21,000 bases of DNA, taken from positions 5,876,501 to 5,897,500 of the forward strand of contig NC_135555.1 of the NCBI RefSeq assembly GCF_964340395.1, written 5' to 3'. Under the pieces are notes generated by a model that saw only the letters and a program-made list of their open reading frames with translations, was not told the origin of the DNA and searched no databases. Made by a program: the position numbers and the translations under genes. Positions 1-20,215 of this stretch are shown here, piece by piece. The stretch's first letter is position 1. Each line of letters begins with the position of its first letter. This stretch comes from Glandiceps talaboti. Taxonomy: Eukaryota > Hemichordata > Enteropneusta > Spengelidae.

Positions 1-454
1 TAAAGTAAAGGTTAAATCTCCATTTTGAGATGTAAGAAGTTGCCAAGCCTTACAGATACTGTGGCTTTCATTGTACACCTTTGACTACAAAGAAAGAAAA
101 AAAACTCTAAGTTTCAAACATCTTTCTGAAAATTAAAATGAAAAGAGAGAAAACGATGTGTTTATGTCCCCTTCAGAAAAAGATAGCAGAGAATTTACAA
201 AATAATGTTTAAAATACATACTTGGATATTAATACCCCAATTAAAAAAACCAGATTTAATGCCCATCTTCACTTCTATTTTTTAGTTCAGCTGATGAAGT
301 GGATTTATAAGTGAGCTGCAGGTATGGCACACCATGACTGGCTTAGACTAACACTCATAGCTACACTTTTCATATCAATCTATGGTGATACCATTTCAGA
401 AAAATGAGAGTCATTTACAAATATACATGTTTTTTTCTTCTTTTGTGTCATCAG

Positions 455-499
455 GTACTAGATTCGGCGGCGGTTACTGAAGCTCTGCAGACGTTTTGA
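455..499 (+). CDS. Candidate last coding exon of an unidentified plus-strand gene
   Basis: A long pyrimidine tract (431-448) leads to TCATCAG|GTACTAG. From 455, phase 0 reads VLDSAAVTEALQTF then TGA. A second open phase reads TRFGGGY then TGA at 478. The segment has several CpGs (TTCGGCGGCGG, ACG) in a CpG-poor area, as expected for coding sequence. I do not recognise either C-terminus. A competing, weaker acceptor at 284 (TATTTTTTAG) would give a short SADEVDL end at TAA 309. Upstream exons are outside the window or not recognisable. Confidence 0.4.
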   Translation, partial: VLDSAAVTEALQTF

Positions 500-1928
500 A
501 ACCAAGAAAAGTGATTCAAACATAATCAGTCCTTCCAAATATTCTTTTAGTTTTACACACAGTTGTCTTGGACCATCAGATGTAAACATAAAAATGCTGC
601 CATGTTAACTTAAACTATATGTACTGATGCAGTGTCTTGAGTTGTTGTGTCCTCTAGTGATACAAACCTGTTCACCATGTGTGGTTGCTTTTCAGTACAG
701 TCAATTTAATCTTTGCAACATCTCTTTGCAAACAGCTAGTCATGCAAGGACTTATCTATCAACAACCTCAGTCCACTTTGTCTTTCAAACCTATGAAATA
801 GTTTCTTCATGCACATCCATACAATATTAGTTTTAATAATAATGTTGCCACAAACATGCCCATGCATGATAAAAATCTGAAATGGGAAAGTGAGTGCGGG
901 TCTCAACAAAACTTGTCTGAGAATGGTTCAAAAACTTGTATGGCGGAGTGTACAACGACTCAAATTCATTACTGCTTATGTAATGTATAGCATTTGCAGG
1001 TTTTGTTTTCTGTGTATACTTTGACATTTTTGTAGATTCATAATGCTCTTTGAGATATCCTCCTATTTGCATATTTCTTTTTTCATACTTGTATATTATT
1101 TCTGAGCTGTAGAATATTACCCACTCATTAGGTAGTCATTTCTAAGTGACTGAATGTTTCAAGTACTTTAAATCTATTCTGCGAAATGTACATTGCTTTG
1201 CATGTAACTTTTGCCTGTTCATATTCTTAATATTATTTTTTATTTTTTACTTCAAAGCCAGTTAATGTGTATGATGGATACTGAAAAAGATTAAGCTTAG
1301 AAGTTATAGTTTTTCCTCAGGCCAGAATTACAAAAGATATTGTTTAAAACTTAAAACACAGCCTAGCCACAAGTACTCATTTATTTTGGTAATGAAAGCA
1401 TGGAGACTGAAGAGCTGTGTTATTATTTCCGCTTATGTAACTACTCATAAGAGTCATATGTTAAAGCGCCAAGTAGAAAGAGATGTAAACGACTGATCTT
1501 CCATCTAATTCTCACAGTGGGTAGTTACAATCCTGTGGTGGAATGATGGTGCACAGCTGTTTACTACATTTACACAGAAATCCTCACTTGCTTTCCCACT
1601 ATTTTCACACGTTATTTACTATTCTGCTATTCCAAATAAGCATGATATTTTGATCAGGTAATGACAACATTGTTTGGGCTGAAATCATTGTAAATGCAGT
1701 GCACAGCTGTATAGGGTTAGATGGAGTATAAATAATGCATACTTTGGCATACCCCAAGTAGCTATGCAGTCAGTTGGGAAACGCTATGAAACATTTCTAT
1801 ATTGGCACAATTACTTCGTAAAGTCTTGTTTTGTAGACATGTCCTGCTACAATATCTGCCATACCCCAGACTCACATAGGGTTGTATTTGATAGATCAAA
1901 TTCCCTGGTCAAGATTGTCACTCTATTT

Positions 1929-1992
1929 GCAGACTTTGTCAGGCAATTATTGTATTGAATATCTTCAATACAATTGCCCTACAAAGTCTGCC
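1929..1992. repeat. 64-nt imperfect hairpin
   Basis: GCAGACTTTGT..GGCAATT..GTATTGAA (1929-1959) is the reverse complement of 1965-1992 apart from two mismatches and a 3-nt bulge, around a short ATATC loop. Weaker pairing may extend outward. Either a small foldback element or a transcribed hairpin. Confidence 0.75.
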
Positions 1993-2892
1993 ATTATAGT
2001 CAAACTCACTACAATGATTGGTTGTCAGTTTTTCTCATTCTCATTAGCATATCATGATGACATCGCTGTCACCTTGACAAATCAGCTTTCAGTTCTAGTT
2101 TAACATGTAAAAATTGAGACTGGAGGAGTAACATTACATAGAGAGGAATGAAGGGATGGAAACATATCAAAGTACCCTGCAAGTTAAATTTATCCGAATG
2201 ACCCATATCTTTCAAACAAAGTGCTAAACTTGATATTTATCCCAGGGAGATTAATAATATCTAAATTTATTGATTTGAAAATGGGCAGTTTAATAGTTGC
2301 ATCATGCAATGTACTAATACAACTGTCTTGATGTTTCATGTTTCTTTCAAAGCATTTGTACAAGGAAAATGTTGCATACTACATTGACCACATTCTCGCA
2401 AACTAGAGCTGTTATTTCTTCCGCCTTTATACTGCGAAATAATGAGCCTCTTGCAATGGCGCGTTCTGGACGGTGTCGTAAAAGAGGCTGTGGTTTTGTG
2501 ACAATGCATTGACCATAGACTAATGGTTATTAAAACAGAAAGTTTTGGATGCCGACATCCATATCTGTGTATATAGTTTAATAGCATGAGTTAAACCTTT
2601 CATTTTGTTTTTTGTAAGGATCCATTTCATTTCTTGTCTGGGTAAAATCAAAGATTTGAAATATTGAAAGTTAAAGTTAAACAACATGATGTTTTATTTG
2701 AAAGTGAAACAAAAATATGATTATCTGGTATATTATGAGATGGAAATAGTTGCAGATGAAATATTTGCAAAATGTTGAATTGGAAACATGTATGATGTCA
2801 CAGAATAAATGAACAACATTGGTGGTTGGATATCAGTTTGATGAATTTGATTTGATGAGTTGTAACAAATCCTCTATGGGCTGATAAGACTG

Positions 2893-2906
2893 GTAACCAT
2901 GGTAAC
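2893..2906. promoter_or_regulatory. Perfect RFX X-box-like motif
   Basis: GTAACCATGGTAAC fits the RFX consensus GTNRCC-N2-RGYAAC at every fixed position. X-boxes drive ciliary genes, and CIBAR1 is a ciliary gene, but this site is about 17 kb from its start, so a link is speculative. Confidence 0.35.
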
Positions 2907-3290
2907 TGCTGTCTTAACGTATCTTGTATCATTGTGTAGGGTACATGCTTGTGTCTAATGGTGTGTCTTCAGAACACTGTTAAACAACTCAAAGGAAAAA
3001 TGATATATATGAAATTTCTAAATGTTTTCGTTCTGCATATAGTGTCTTTTAAACACATATTTTTCTAAGCACTATCCTGTACAGATGTTGTGTTGATAGT
3101 TTAAAAGAAGCCATTGTCCAGATCTAGGAGGTGGATTTTTGTATCAAAGTTATTATATTTACCCTCGAAAGTTGTAGAAAAGTACAAGGAGTGTCCTTGT
3201 ACATGGTTGTTTTGTGTTGAACACTTGCTACTATGTATCTATTGCGGTATTCACTAGTCATCTTAGTCCAGAGAGTGATAGTTATACAAT

Positions 3291-3524
3291 CTCTAGTTAC
3301 TGCCCATTTCATGTTAGTGTTCACTAGCACATTCTACACTTTAAATAAAATAACAAGATGGCAATTTCTTCTACATTTTGTTTAAACAAAATAAACCATT
3401 AAACATACTGCACCTAGACACAGGCACATGGGCACCAAAGTTTTGATGTCTACATGTAGCAAAAAACTCAAACAGAGCCAGTGAACACTAACATGAAATG
3501 AGCAGTATCCAAACATAACTAGAG
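3291..3524. mobile_element. MITE-like element, copy 1
   Basis: The left arm (3291-3325: CTCTAGTTAC, then CATTTCATGTTAGTGTTCAC) is mirrored by the right arm (3480-3524: GTGAACACTAACATGAAATG, then an AACTAGAG end). The interior shares CTACATTTTGTTTAAACAAA with the copy at 18021-18377. It is non-coding. The two copies differ in length and share only the arms and the interior block. Confidence 0.65.
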
Positions 3525-3748
3525 ATCAGACTGTTACAAGTCTCTGGGCCATATTTATCTTCACAGAGTCTTATCAAATATTGCAGCTTATTTTTGTACA
3601 AACCCAAGTACTCTGGTCTAAATACTTAGAGTTTTCTGACAAAAACATATTACTGTCAGTGTGTTGTTTTACTATGTTTGTATTCGTATCACAGATATTT
3701 TCAAGTATATCTGGTTGTGCTAGTTTTCATCATTATTTTTGTGTACAG

Positions 3749-3925
3749 AATAAAGTCATATTGAAAACTGAACTGTAAAAGTGTGGGTGTTTATTTCCAA
3801 GTCAATGTGTGACCAGTTATGGTCCTGACTGGATTACTAAAATTGGAAACTGAACAATAAAGTCGTTGCTGTCTCATCGGGTATGGTCATACTTAGATGA
3901 CTTTCTGTTCAGTTGTCTGAATAAA
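3749..3925 (+). terminator. Cluster of three AATAAA poly(A) signals
   Basis: AATAAA occurs at 3749-3754, 3856-3861 and 3920-3925 on the plus strand, the first and third followed by TG-rich sequence. The clustering suggests a plus-strand transcript end, but single AATAAA hexamers are common in AT-rich DNA (others at 2805, 3342 and 3391). Confidence 0.3.
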
Positions 3926-3937
3926 ATTCCAGTTCCC

Positions 3938-4028
3938 TAGATTGACAGATTTGTTGTGTGTACTCCACACTGCCATTAGTGACAACAATGTGGCCTGTCC
4001 ACAACAACAAATACCGTTTTTCAATCTA
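3938..4028. repeat. Foldback element, about 90 bp
   Basis: TAGATTGA…ATTTGTTGTG on the left mirrors CACAACAACAAAT…TCAATCTA on the right, with an inner CCACA/TGTGG pair. The arms have diverged by small gaps. Probably an old MITE. Confidence 0.55.
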
Positions 4029-4699
4029 CAAGTTTCTTTGAACCAACTGTTACTTGCCCAATATTATTGGACTAGGTTGTCAATAGAAAAAAGTAGTTTT
4101 AATTTCTAGGTCATTGTGACATGCAACATACACAAACTGTTGAAATTAAGTTCAACTTTCTACTGTGATCAATCATGAATGTAGTGGTGGTGTATACTTG
4201 AGAAAGACTAAAGATATTTGAAGTCAGTGTTCCAAACATAAATTTATACAGGTGTGTATAAAAACTACCACCAAACCCATGAACCTGATCAATCTTAGCA
4301 GCTTTGCATGCATGCTATACATGAATTGGTAATAGTTGAATGGTTTCTTGACATTTAATTTGGTACATAACCACAGGTTCTCCAAACAAATGATTTAAAG
4401 CAAAGTTGCTGGGTAGTGTATGTGAGGCACTTACAATGTTGAATGAAGTACAGTTGAAAGATCACCTCATTGCAATAAATCACCCAATTTTTACTGTGGA
4501 AGCCAAGCACATCAATCATGCCATTCATTTATGCCTTTCACAGCTTAGTAAGATCTACATGTGATAGAAACGAAGTTACAAAATTTAATTTAGTCATTCT
4601 ACTTTTGTAGTTTAGTACCTTCTCTTTTATCATAGCATTTGTTCCTACTATCATGGTGTTGCTATCTGTTGTATAAATAAATATACAAATCTATAATTA

Positions 4700-4713
4700 C
4701 CCCCCCCCCCCCC
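4700..4713. repeat. Poly-C tract
   Basis: Fourteen consecutive C. Length may be uncertain because of sequencing error. Confidence 0.95.
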
Positions 4714-5170
4714 TTAGTATTTTCATGACAAGAACAGGTTAATTAATTGGCCATTGTAATGTGTGTTACATAACCTAAATATAATACATCATGAACATAA
4801 TCCCGCCTCCATATTATTGTCTTGGAGGAAATTCAACCCATAGACCCTCTGGTATATGTTCAACCCTATTCTTGTTAAAATAGACTGACTCTCCTTACAC
4901 ACCGGATTTCTGTTGTTCGTTCGTTTGTTTGGCTTATTAGTAAAATAAACCTCACTGACCTGTATTTTAACATTTCCACTACATTAGATGTATGCATACT
5001 TTAATAAATTCTGGTGAAGTCCATACATAATGTATATTGGTATGCTGGTACAATGATATTTTCAATGTCCATCTACATGGCTTTCATAACAAATATGAAT
5101 GCATCAATATACATACTCTTTCTTCCCTCTGTAATAAATATACCTGTAATTATATATCACATACTCTCTT

Positions 5171-5188
5171 AAGAGAGAGAGAGAGAGA
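5171..5188. repeat. (GA)n microsatellite
   Basis: Short GA run beside the poly-G tract. Confidence 0.9.
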
Positions 5189-5209
5189 TTTAATATCCAA
5201 ATATTTAAT

Positions 5210-5225
5210 GGGGGGGGGGGGGGGG
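5210..5225. repeat. Poly-G tract
   Basis: Sixteen consecutive G, 500 bp from the poly-C tract, so the two are mutually complementary in inverted orientation. Confidence 0.95.
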
Positions 5226-5646
5226 CTCTTTCTCCAGGCATTTAGTATTGTACACTTGTAGCCTGATATTTGACTTCCAGCAGGTTGTGACCTACATATA
5301 CTATATACTGTATTTTAAATAACGGTGCCTTGTCTAGGATACAAAGCCATGCAACAATTATGTGAAGTGATTCCAGGGTCACCGGACAAAGGGGACTCTT
5401 TAAATAAAGGAATAAAGAACTTTTATAGAGGCTTTTGATCTTTAATCCGTGGTGTGTACACGGGGCTTGATGCAAAGGTTGACAAGTATTGAATGAAGTA
5501 TGTAGGAGATGTAACTATGTGATAGACATTTATGTGTGTATGTATACATCACAGTGCATGCAATGATACACAGGTTGTAATAGCAATGCTGTACACTGCA
5601 GTCAATGGAAATCAAAGATATATTGTCTGGAAATGAACAATTAGAT

Positions 5647-5802
5647 ATTATACCCCAATATTTTTCTTAATTCAGCCAAGGAAAATACGAGTGACCTAAA
5701 GGGGCCCTTGTCATTACAAGTCACTGGACTCGTAGTGACAACCCTTAGGTCATGAGTTTTTCCAGCTGAATGAAGAAAAATATTGGGGAATAGTATAATT
5801 AT
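5647..5802. mobile_element. Foldback MITE, about 150 bp
   Basis: Left arm ACCCCAATATTTTTCTTAAT (5652-5671) is mirrored by GAAAAATATTGGGG (5775-5788). The pairing continues through GTGACCTAAAGGG/CCCTTAGGTCAT to TGTCATTACAAGTC (5709-5722) and GACTCGTAGTGACA (5727-5740), around a 4-nt loop. The whole element is one near-palindrome with no coding capacity. ATTATA on both flanks may be a target duplication. Confidence 0.7.
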
Positions 5803-6521
5803 ACCATCGCAGTCATATTTTTAAAAATTGGGGAAAGTAATGGCAATTTTGAGTGTTTTGACTCATATTTCGAACACAGCAGAACCAATGATGTAGAACG
5901 ACCAGAGTATATATTCCATATTTTTTTGTTGAACCTGGCTTGTGTATGGTATGATGGTGGGTATGCAAATAGAAGAGTGTGAGTCAACAATGCAGTACAT
6001 TGCAAATAAATAGAAAACACACACACATACACAAATTTTATTTGTAGATCAATTACAAAGCCAAGGAGAGTTTATTCTTGGAAAGCCTTTCCCCAGATAG
6101 ATATTTTCTGTAATGCATTCAAAGTACAAAAATACACAGTATTAATATTCCAATACATCAAAAATCAAATGCTTCATTTCGTATGGTAAAAAACTGAGAT
6201 AACATATTGGAGCTAATTTACATAATCCATTTGCACACCTGCTGTGAAAATTTAGTATGCAAATTTTTGAAGATTTATGTAGATGTTATTGTTCAGATCT
6301 GCTGGGGTGACATTTCTGTTACTGACACAATCTAAATGATGTCCATATCATGTGAGCTGCAGAACAAGTGAGCTTCCTAATTTGAAGCACTTGAATGGCA
6401 AAGTCTTCATTTCCTGAGGATGAACTTCTGCTAATTTTTGGATAACACTGCAGAAATACAGCTTGGTGAATACCATGGGTCGAAAGAAACAGCATGCATT
6501 GGAAGCCAGAACCAGAGCATA

Positions 6522-6536
6522 CATGCATGCATGCAT
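6522..6536. repeat. (ATGC)n short tandem repeat
   Basis: Tandem CATG units; a further GCATGC lies 30 bp to the left. Confidence 0.8.
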
Positions 6537-6763
6537 TTGACTTGAGGGAGAGGACATCAAACCTTCCATTATTCATATCTAGTATTGTGAATAACTGAAA
6601 ACACAGACGGGGTAAGTACGTTTTAGAATTTATTCCAAGCATACTCATAGATAATACAGCTGTACAGATAAAAAATAGACTTCAGCAATAATTTAATTAC
6701 AGTAGAGAAATTTACAAAATTTGCATGTATTATATTTTCGTTTATCATCATGTTAATAGTTAA

Positions 6764-6787
6764 TACATACATAGATACATACATACA
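6764..6787. repeat. (ATAC)n short tandem repeat
   Basis: Tandem ATAC units with one ATAG interruption. Confidence 0.85.
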
Positions 6788-7416
6788 GTAATTTCATTTA
6801 CAATATGTGCTATGTCTACCATACTATACACTATCAAAGAAACAAACTTTGCACCACTATCAGAAGTATTTTCTTGATGTTATGAAGCTACCACTCTTTC
6901 TCTGCTCTCACATTCTGAGTTCGATCAGTTGAACACTATACAAAAAGATACAAGCCAGAACTTTGACTTATTTTAGTCTGTTTCTCTGACAAGCTTCTAT
7001 CAAAGTGTTATACATTAATACAAAGTATGTTTTGTCAATATTCAAGGCATCTCTGTCATATCTCAAGGCATTGGCTTAGATTTGGTATTACTTTCCTATA
7101 CAAGTCTGTGATCATTGTATGTAGTTCTTTGTATCCAAGGCTATACCTGCTAGTGAGATTTGGGAAAACTGTTATTGAATACTCACAAATCAGAGACAAA
7201 TCTGACTGAGGAAATCTGAAATGTGTATCATACCATCTACATTTGAATGCTATGGTGCAATATGTGTAGAAAGTTTCATATGAAATTATGAATCCAGAGT
7301 TCATGAACATTTATTCTCGTAGCTTTAAAGTAGTTTTCCATATGACTGCTTAATGAATACCACAGATTAAACCAGACTACAGGCATGGTGTTATAATGGT
7401 GAATGCCAACTATGTG

Positions 7417-7441
7417 AGCCAATACTATGCCAGTATTGGCT
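7417..7441. repeat. Perfect 10-bp inverted repeat
   Basis: AGCCAATACT and AGTATTGGCT flank a 5-nt loop. Each arm carries a CCAAT core. Confidence 0.6.
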
Positions 7442-7975
7442 ATTTATGCAAATATCAATTGGTCCTCAGACCACCAGGTCTTAGATTGGACAATCTATCA
7501 TTGATTGTTATACTATAAAATTACATGATAATATTATTGTTCATGGCAAGTCGGATTTCCAAAAATATTGACGAAACATACTTCCATAAGTTGGTCAATG
7601 TATGTATAAAGGTTTTCAAATGAAACTAATAATCCATGCAACACTGGTCTGTGCTTCTGTGCGCTCTGAACCTCAAAAAGAAAATCAAAGTAACGGAATA
7701 CAAAGAACATTAAAATACATCAATTTTTCTTCTTCTAATTCTAGTGAATGGGATTAATATTATATTGTACTTGTATTGAACTACTGTAATTAATTGGTAT
7801 ATTACTATGATGAAATTATGAAATACATACTTTGAAACTTAACAAATTCTTATTATTTGAGTAGGATGTTGTTTATAAAACAAAAAAGAAATTATATCTC
7901 ATTAGTATGATGCAAACATTGACACTGGTTTCTAATTGGCTGTCCAGCATAATAGTTCAATGCTGATTGGTTGAC

Positions 7976-8110
7976 ATGACTTCAATTCAACCAATGAAAT
8001 TCATTACTTCCATACAAAAGACTGGCTGTCTCTTCATCTGGGTTTTTCTGCTTTGTATGTCTTCTATGAATGCCAACAATGTGCCGTTCACTTTTAAAGC
8101 CTTTGTTGAG
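7976..8110 (+). CDS. Weak candidate first exon with a signal peptide
   Basis: An ATG at 7976 (G at -3) opens 45 codons ending FKAFVE, followed at once by donor-like GAG|GTAGGC. From the Met at codon 7 the product has a basic start, a hydrophobic core (CLFIWVFLLC) and a small-residue exit SSMNA, the shape of a secretory signal. CCAAT-type boxes lie just upstream (7935, 7966). No second exon is recognisable before the convergent CIBAR1 gene, and the frame also runs on unspliced to 8245. No family is recognised; a chance frame is quite possible. Confidence 0.18.
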
Positions 8111-10233
8111 GTAGGCCTTGTTTATATTTTTGATTTGAATAAAGCTAACAAAACAATAAATCCTATCTTGAAAAAACAAAATACACCAAAGCAGGGAGTC
8201 AACATAAATGAAATTAGCTTCACACATACATGCAAAATAATTTAAAACAAAAATAAACCTAACACTTCATATAGTACATAGTAAGTATACTGGGGAAAAA
8301 AACAATGACTTTGACGTTTGTGTTGGGAGCGTAGTAAGGAATATTGGCATGACTGTAGGTTTGTGCTGGCAACCACACACACTTGCTATCAAGCTAGGGA
8401 GTCAGGAGTAGGTGAAAGAGTTAGCCCCCTAACTTAAACAATATTTTACCACCAACTGCAAGTAGTTCAGTCTCCTATATGACACAAACAATATATAGAC
8501 TAACTCCTTGGTGTAGTATTTGTAGTATATTCACCATATACATGTAGTTCTATTTTCTGATATCAACATAATCTCTTACAAAGTATTCTCACACCTCAAA
8601 CTTACTGAAACATTTATATTTTTAATGTAACATTCATTTATTCCTTGCTGGATGTTGACACTATTTCTCTATCAACTGATAGCACAGTATGCCTACCCCA
8701 GTCTTTGACAACACATAGCTGTTACAAATACTGCCCAAAAAAAACCTAAACATCATTCTTACGGCTATCTCAGCTTCTGTGAATACAGAATTGTTGTAAT
8801 CAAATAATACATATAATATGTTGATTATATGGGATTACAGCAATTATGGAACACTTCTCATCACATAAACTCTATATATTAACTACATAGTATAATTTTA
8901 TAATTTACAGAACTATAGTAATTACTTTCATGCCATATTTACTACAGATGATCACGTTATAAATTACTTAGTTTTTGTAATTAAATATATAAATGTACAT
9001 TTATCATTTTGGCTATAGTGATCATTCTACTTTACATTTTATATTATAATATAATATACAAGTGTCAAATTTTTGTTCATACTCTCATATTAAACTAACA
9101 AGCAACCATTTGTATGGGTTCTCATTCATTAAGCTGGACTGATTTTGGAAGGTGAACGATTTCAAATTTCACTAAAAAAAACTTACATCATGGATCGGAA
9201 GTCATATGATAAAAGATTTCAATAAAATCTAACATAATACAGAACATATAACTGCTTTACCATGCAAAAAATATGAAACAGATGTGATCTGAAATTTAGG
9301 AAAACTTTTGGACTTGCGTTGCAACAAGCACACCACTCTTTAAAAAAAAAGAACCAGAGACCCTGTAGAAGTTTGATCACATGTCACAAATGCTAGAGAG
9401 AATCAAGGTGGCAATTCTGGACGGTAGAAAAAAAACTTTTAAAATAAAAGTACTACAATCGTGACTTTGAAAATACTACAAAACTAAACAAGGCCACGGT
9501 TGAAAATAGTTCTGGGAAAGCACCATATTGGCCTATTACTGGGTACTGCTAATTCAAATTCCATCGACCCTTCCCATATAGTTACCATAGGTAAGATCTA
9601 GACCAACTTTGCACTAGCCTGGGTGAGATCTTAATGTGTTGATCATGATCTGTTACGCCTACAATAACATTGCCTAAATATGACACTAACTGCAAATTTC
9701 GTCTTTTTGAAATAACAATAAATTTTAACTGGCCACACAAAGACAATGAGTGATATGGGTTGGGCTAGATCAAATCTAGTATTACTTAGGACCTATTCTA
9801 TTACAGATATATCCTCCTTTGGTTTGGCAAATATTTAATTTATCAAAATGCTGTTGCTAGTGTGCAAGTTAGGTGTACCATGGTATAAACTGCTAAGCAA
9901 CTCGAGTGTCGATGTGTCATATCCTGTCAATTCTGTCGTTTTCCCCCATGACTTGTAACATACTAACTATAAATGGACGGTCCTCAAGACTTTGTAAATG
10001 TAGAAATCTATCCCATATGTTACACATAATGTAATGATAACATGTATGTGATCATTCTGTACTCAGTGTAAATTCTGTATTTGTGGGGGCTTGACATTCT
10101 CTCAGGGTTATCTTTGATTGATGGTTCTCATGACCTTTGACCTCAGTCAACAAAGAACTACTGGTGACATGTATTCTATTCTAGTAACATTACAGGGCCT
10201 AAATTGCTAACTTTACAACACTTTGAGTTTTTG
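8111..10233. other. Intergenic, no gene seen
   Basis: AT-rich with no credible exon on either strand. Contains an AT-only patch near 9041-9060. It could be distal 3' UTR of CIBAR1 if the AATAAA at 8637-8642 is used. Confidence 0.5.
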
Positions 10234-10239
10234 TTTAAT
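10234..10239 (-). terminator. Candidate poly(A) signal (ATTAAA) for CIBAR1
   Basis: This is the nearest common hexamer downstream of the stop on the minus strand. It would give a 3' UTR of about 0.8 kb that includes the MITE at 10596-10869. A GT-containing stretch follows. The nearest perfect AATAAA on this strand is at 8637-8642, about 2.4 kb past the stop. A TATAAA variant lies at about 10929. Which of these is used cannot be told from sequence. Confidence 0.3.
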
Positions 10240-10595
10240 TTTTTATCCACTACACAAATAGAATGAAACTTGTATGTTCAGTGACAATCCCCTATCACCA
10301 ATATCTATGATGCAGGAACTGTGATTCAGTGGGTTCAGGGATGAAAAAGGCAAATAAAATTTGTATGGCTCATCACTCAGTTACATTCCTGAGAGCCGAA
10401 CACACACACCTTTAGACTTCAACACTCAACCTACAAGCAATTACTATCATGAAATAATTTTGCAACATGAGTGAAAATAAATTGCAGAGTCTGACATGAT
10501 GTAGCATTAGGCAGCCTAATATTGAGTACAATATGGGAAGGGATCTAGTACCGGTATTGTAAACAGATTCCACAAAGTGTGTTAAATGAACAATA

Positions 10596-10869
10596 TACTG
10601 TAAACTTAGATATTTTCGCTACTAGAAAATTTTGCGATTTTACAGTCTTCAGCTGGTTCTCAAAGACTAATTTTTACTAATTATCAGACTGGTACATTGT
10701 GTTCATGTCTAACAAGACATTTAGTCACTACTTATTTTTACTAATTACCAGACTAGTACATTTTGTTTTATGTACAAGAAGGTATTGAGTCACTACTTAT
10801 TTTGCATCATTGTTTTCTGGTAAAATAAGGGAAAACAAGTCTGTAGCGAAAATTTCCAGGTTTACAGTA
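10596..10869. mobile_element. MITE with 27-bp terminal inverted repeats
   Basis: The left end TACTGTAAACTTAGATATTT and the inverted right end TACTGTAAACCTGGAAATTT both continue to TCGCTAC and agree at 24 of 27 positions. The terminal TA on each side could be a TA target duplication, as left by Tc1/mariner-type elements (inference). The interior has no coding capacity. It holds a 65-bp direct duplication (10671-10735 and 10736-10800) and a second inverted TACTGTAAA-like block next to the left end. The element lies 160-435 bp beyond the CIBAR1 stop, probably in its 3' UTR. Confidence 0.75.
10671..10800. repeat. Two tandem 65-bp units inside the MITE
   Basis: Unit one starts TTTTTACTAATTATCAGACT and unit two TTTTTACTAATTACCAGACT. 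Both end AGTCACTACTTAT. The middles have diverged by substitutions, so the duplication is not recent. Confidence 0.75.
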
Positions 10870-11030
10870 TCAATCGCAAGTTTTCTCGTTTTCATCATTT
10901 TGTTTTTCTGTGTTGGAAAAAAAAACATTTTATACAAAGAAAGTCAAGCAAACTTGAAACATTTGAAGTAAGGCCACATGGTATGTTTAAATAAGTTTCC
11001 ATTTTTTTGATTGAGTTGTAGAGTAGATCT

Positions 11031-20215
<9,185 letters not shown>

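Larger units (their letters stand above)
500..3755 (+). other. Non-coding stretch, possible long 3' UTR
   Basis: There are no credible coding exons: open frames are short, AT-rich and lack splice context. If the exon at 455-499 is real, this would be its 3' UTR, ending near an AATAAA cluster. It holds the hairpin at 1929-1992, the X-box-like motif at 2893 and MITE copy 1 at 3291. Confidence 0.3.
4029..5646. other. Intergenic, no gene seen
   Basis: AT-rich sequence with scattered AATAAA and short frames. The only structured parts are the homopolymer and GA tracts listed separately. Confidence 0.6.
5803..7975. other. Intergenic, no gene seen
   Basis: The longest frame (minus, 6319-6648) overlaps a GCAT repeat, lacks splice context and resembles no family I know. 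A good donor-like GGGTAAGTAC at 6609 on the plus strand has stops close upstream in all frames. Confidence 0.55.

Noticed and set aside
6319-6648. 109-codon minus-strand frame
   Set aside because: No recognisable family, no splice context and overlap with a GCAT repeat; consistent with chance.
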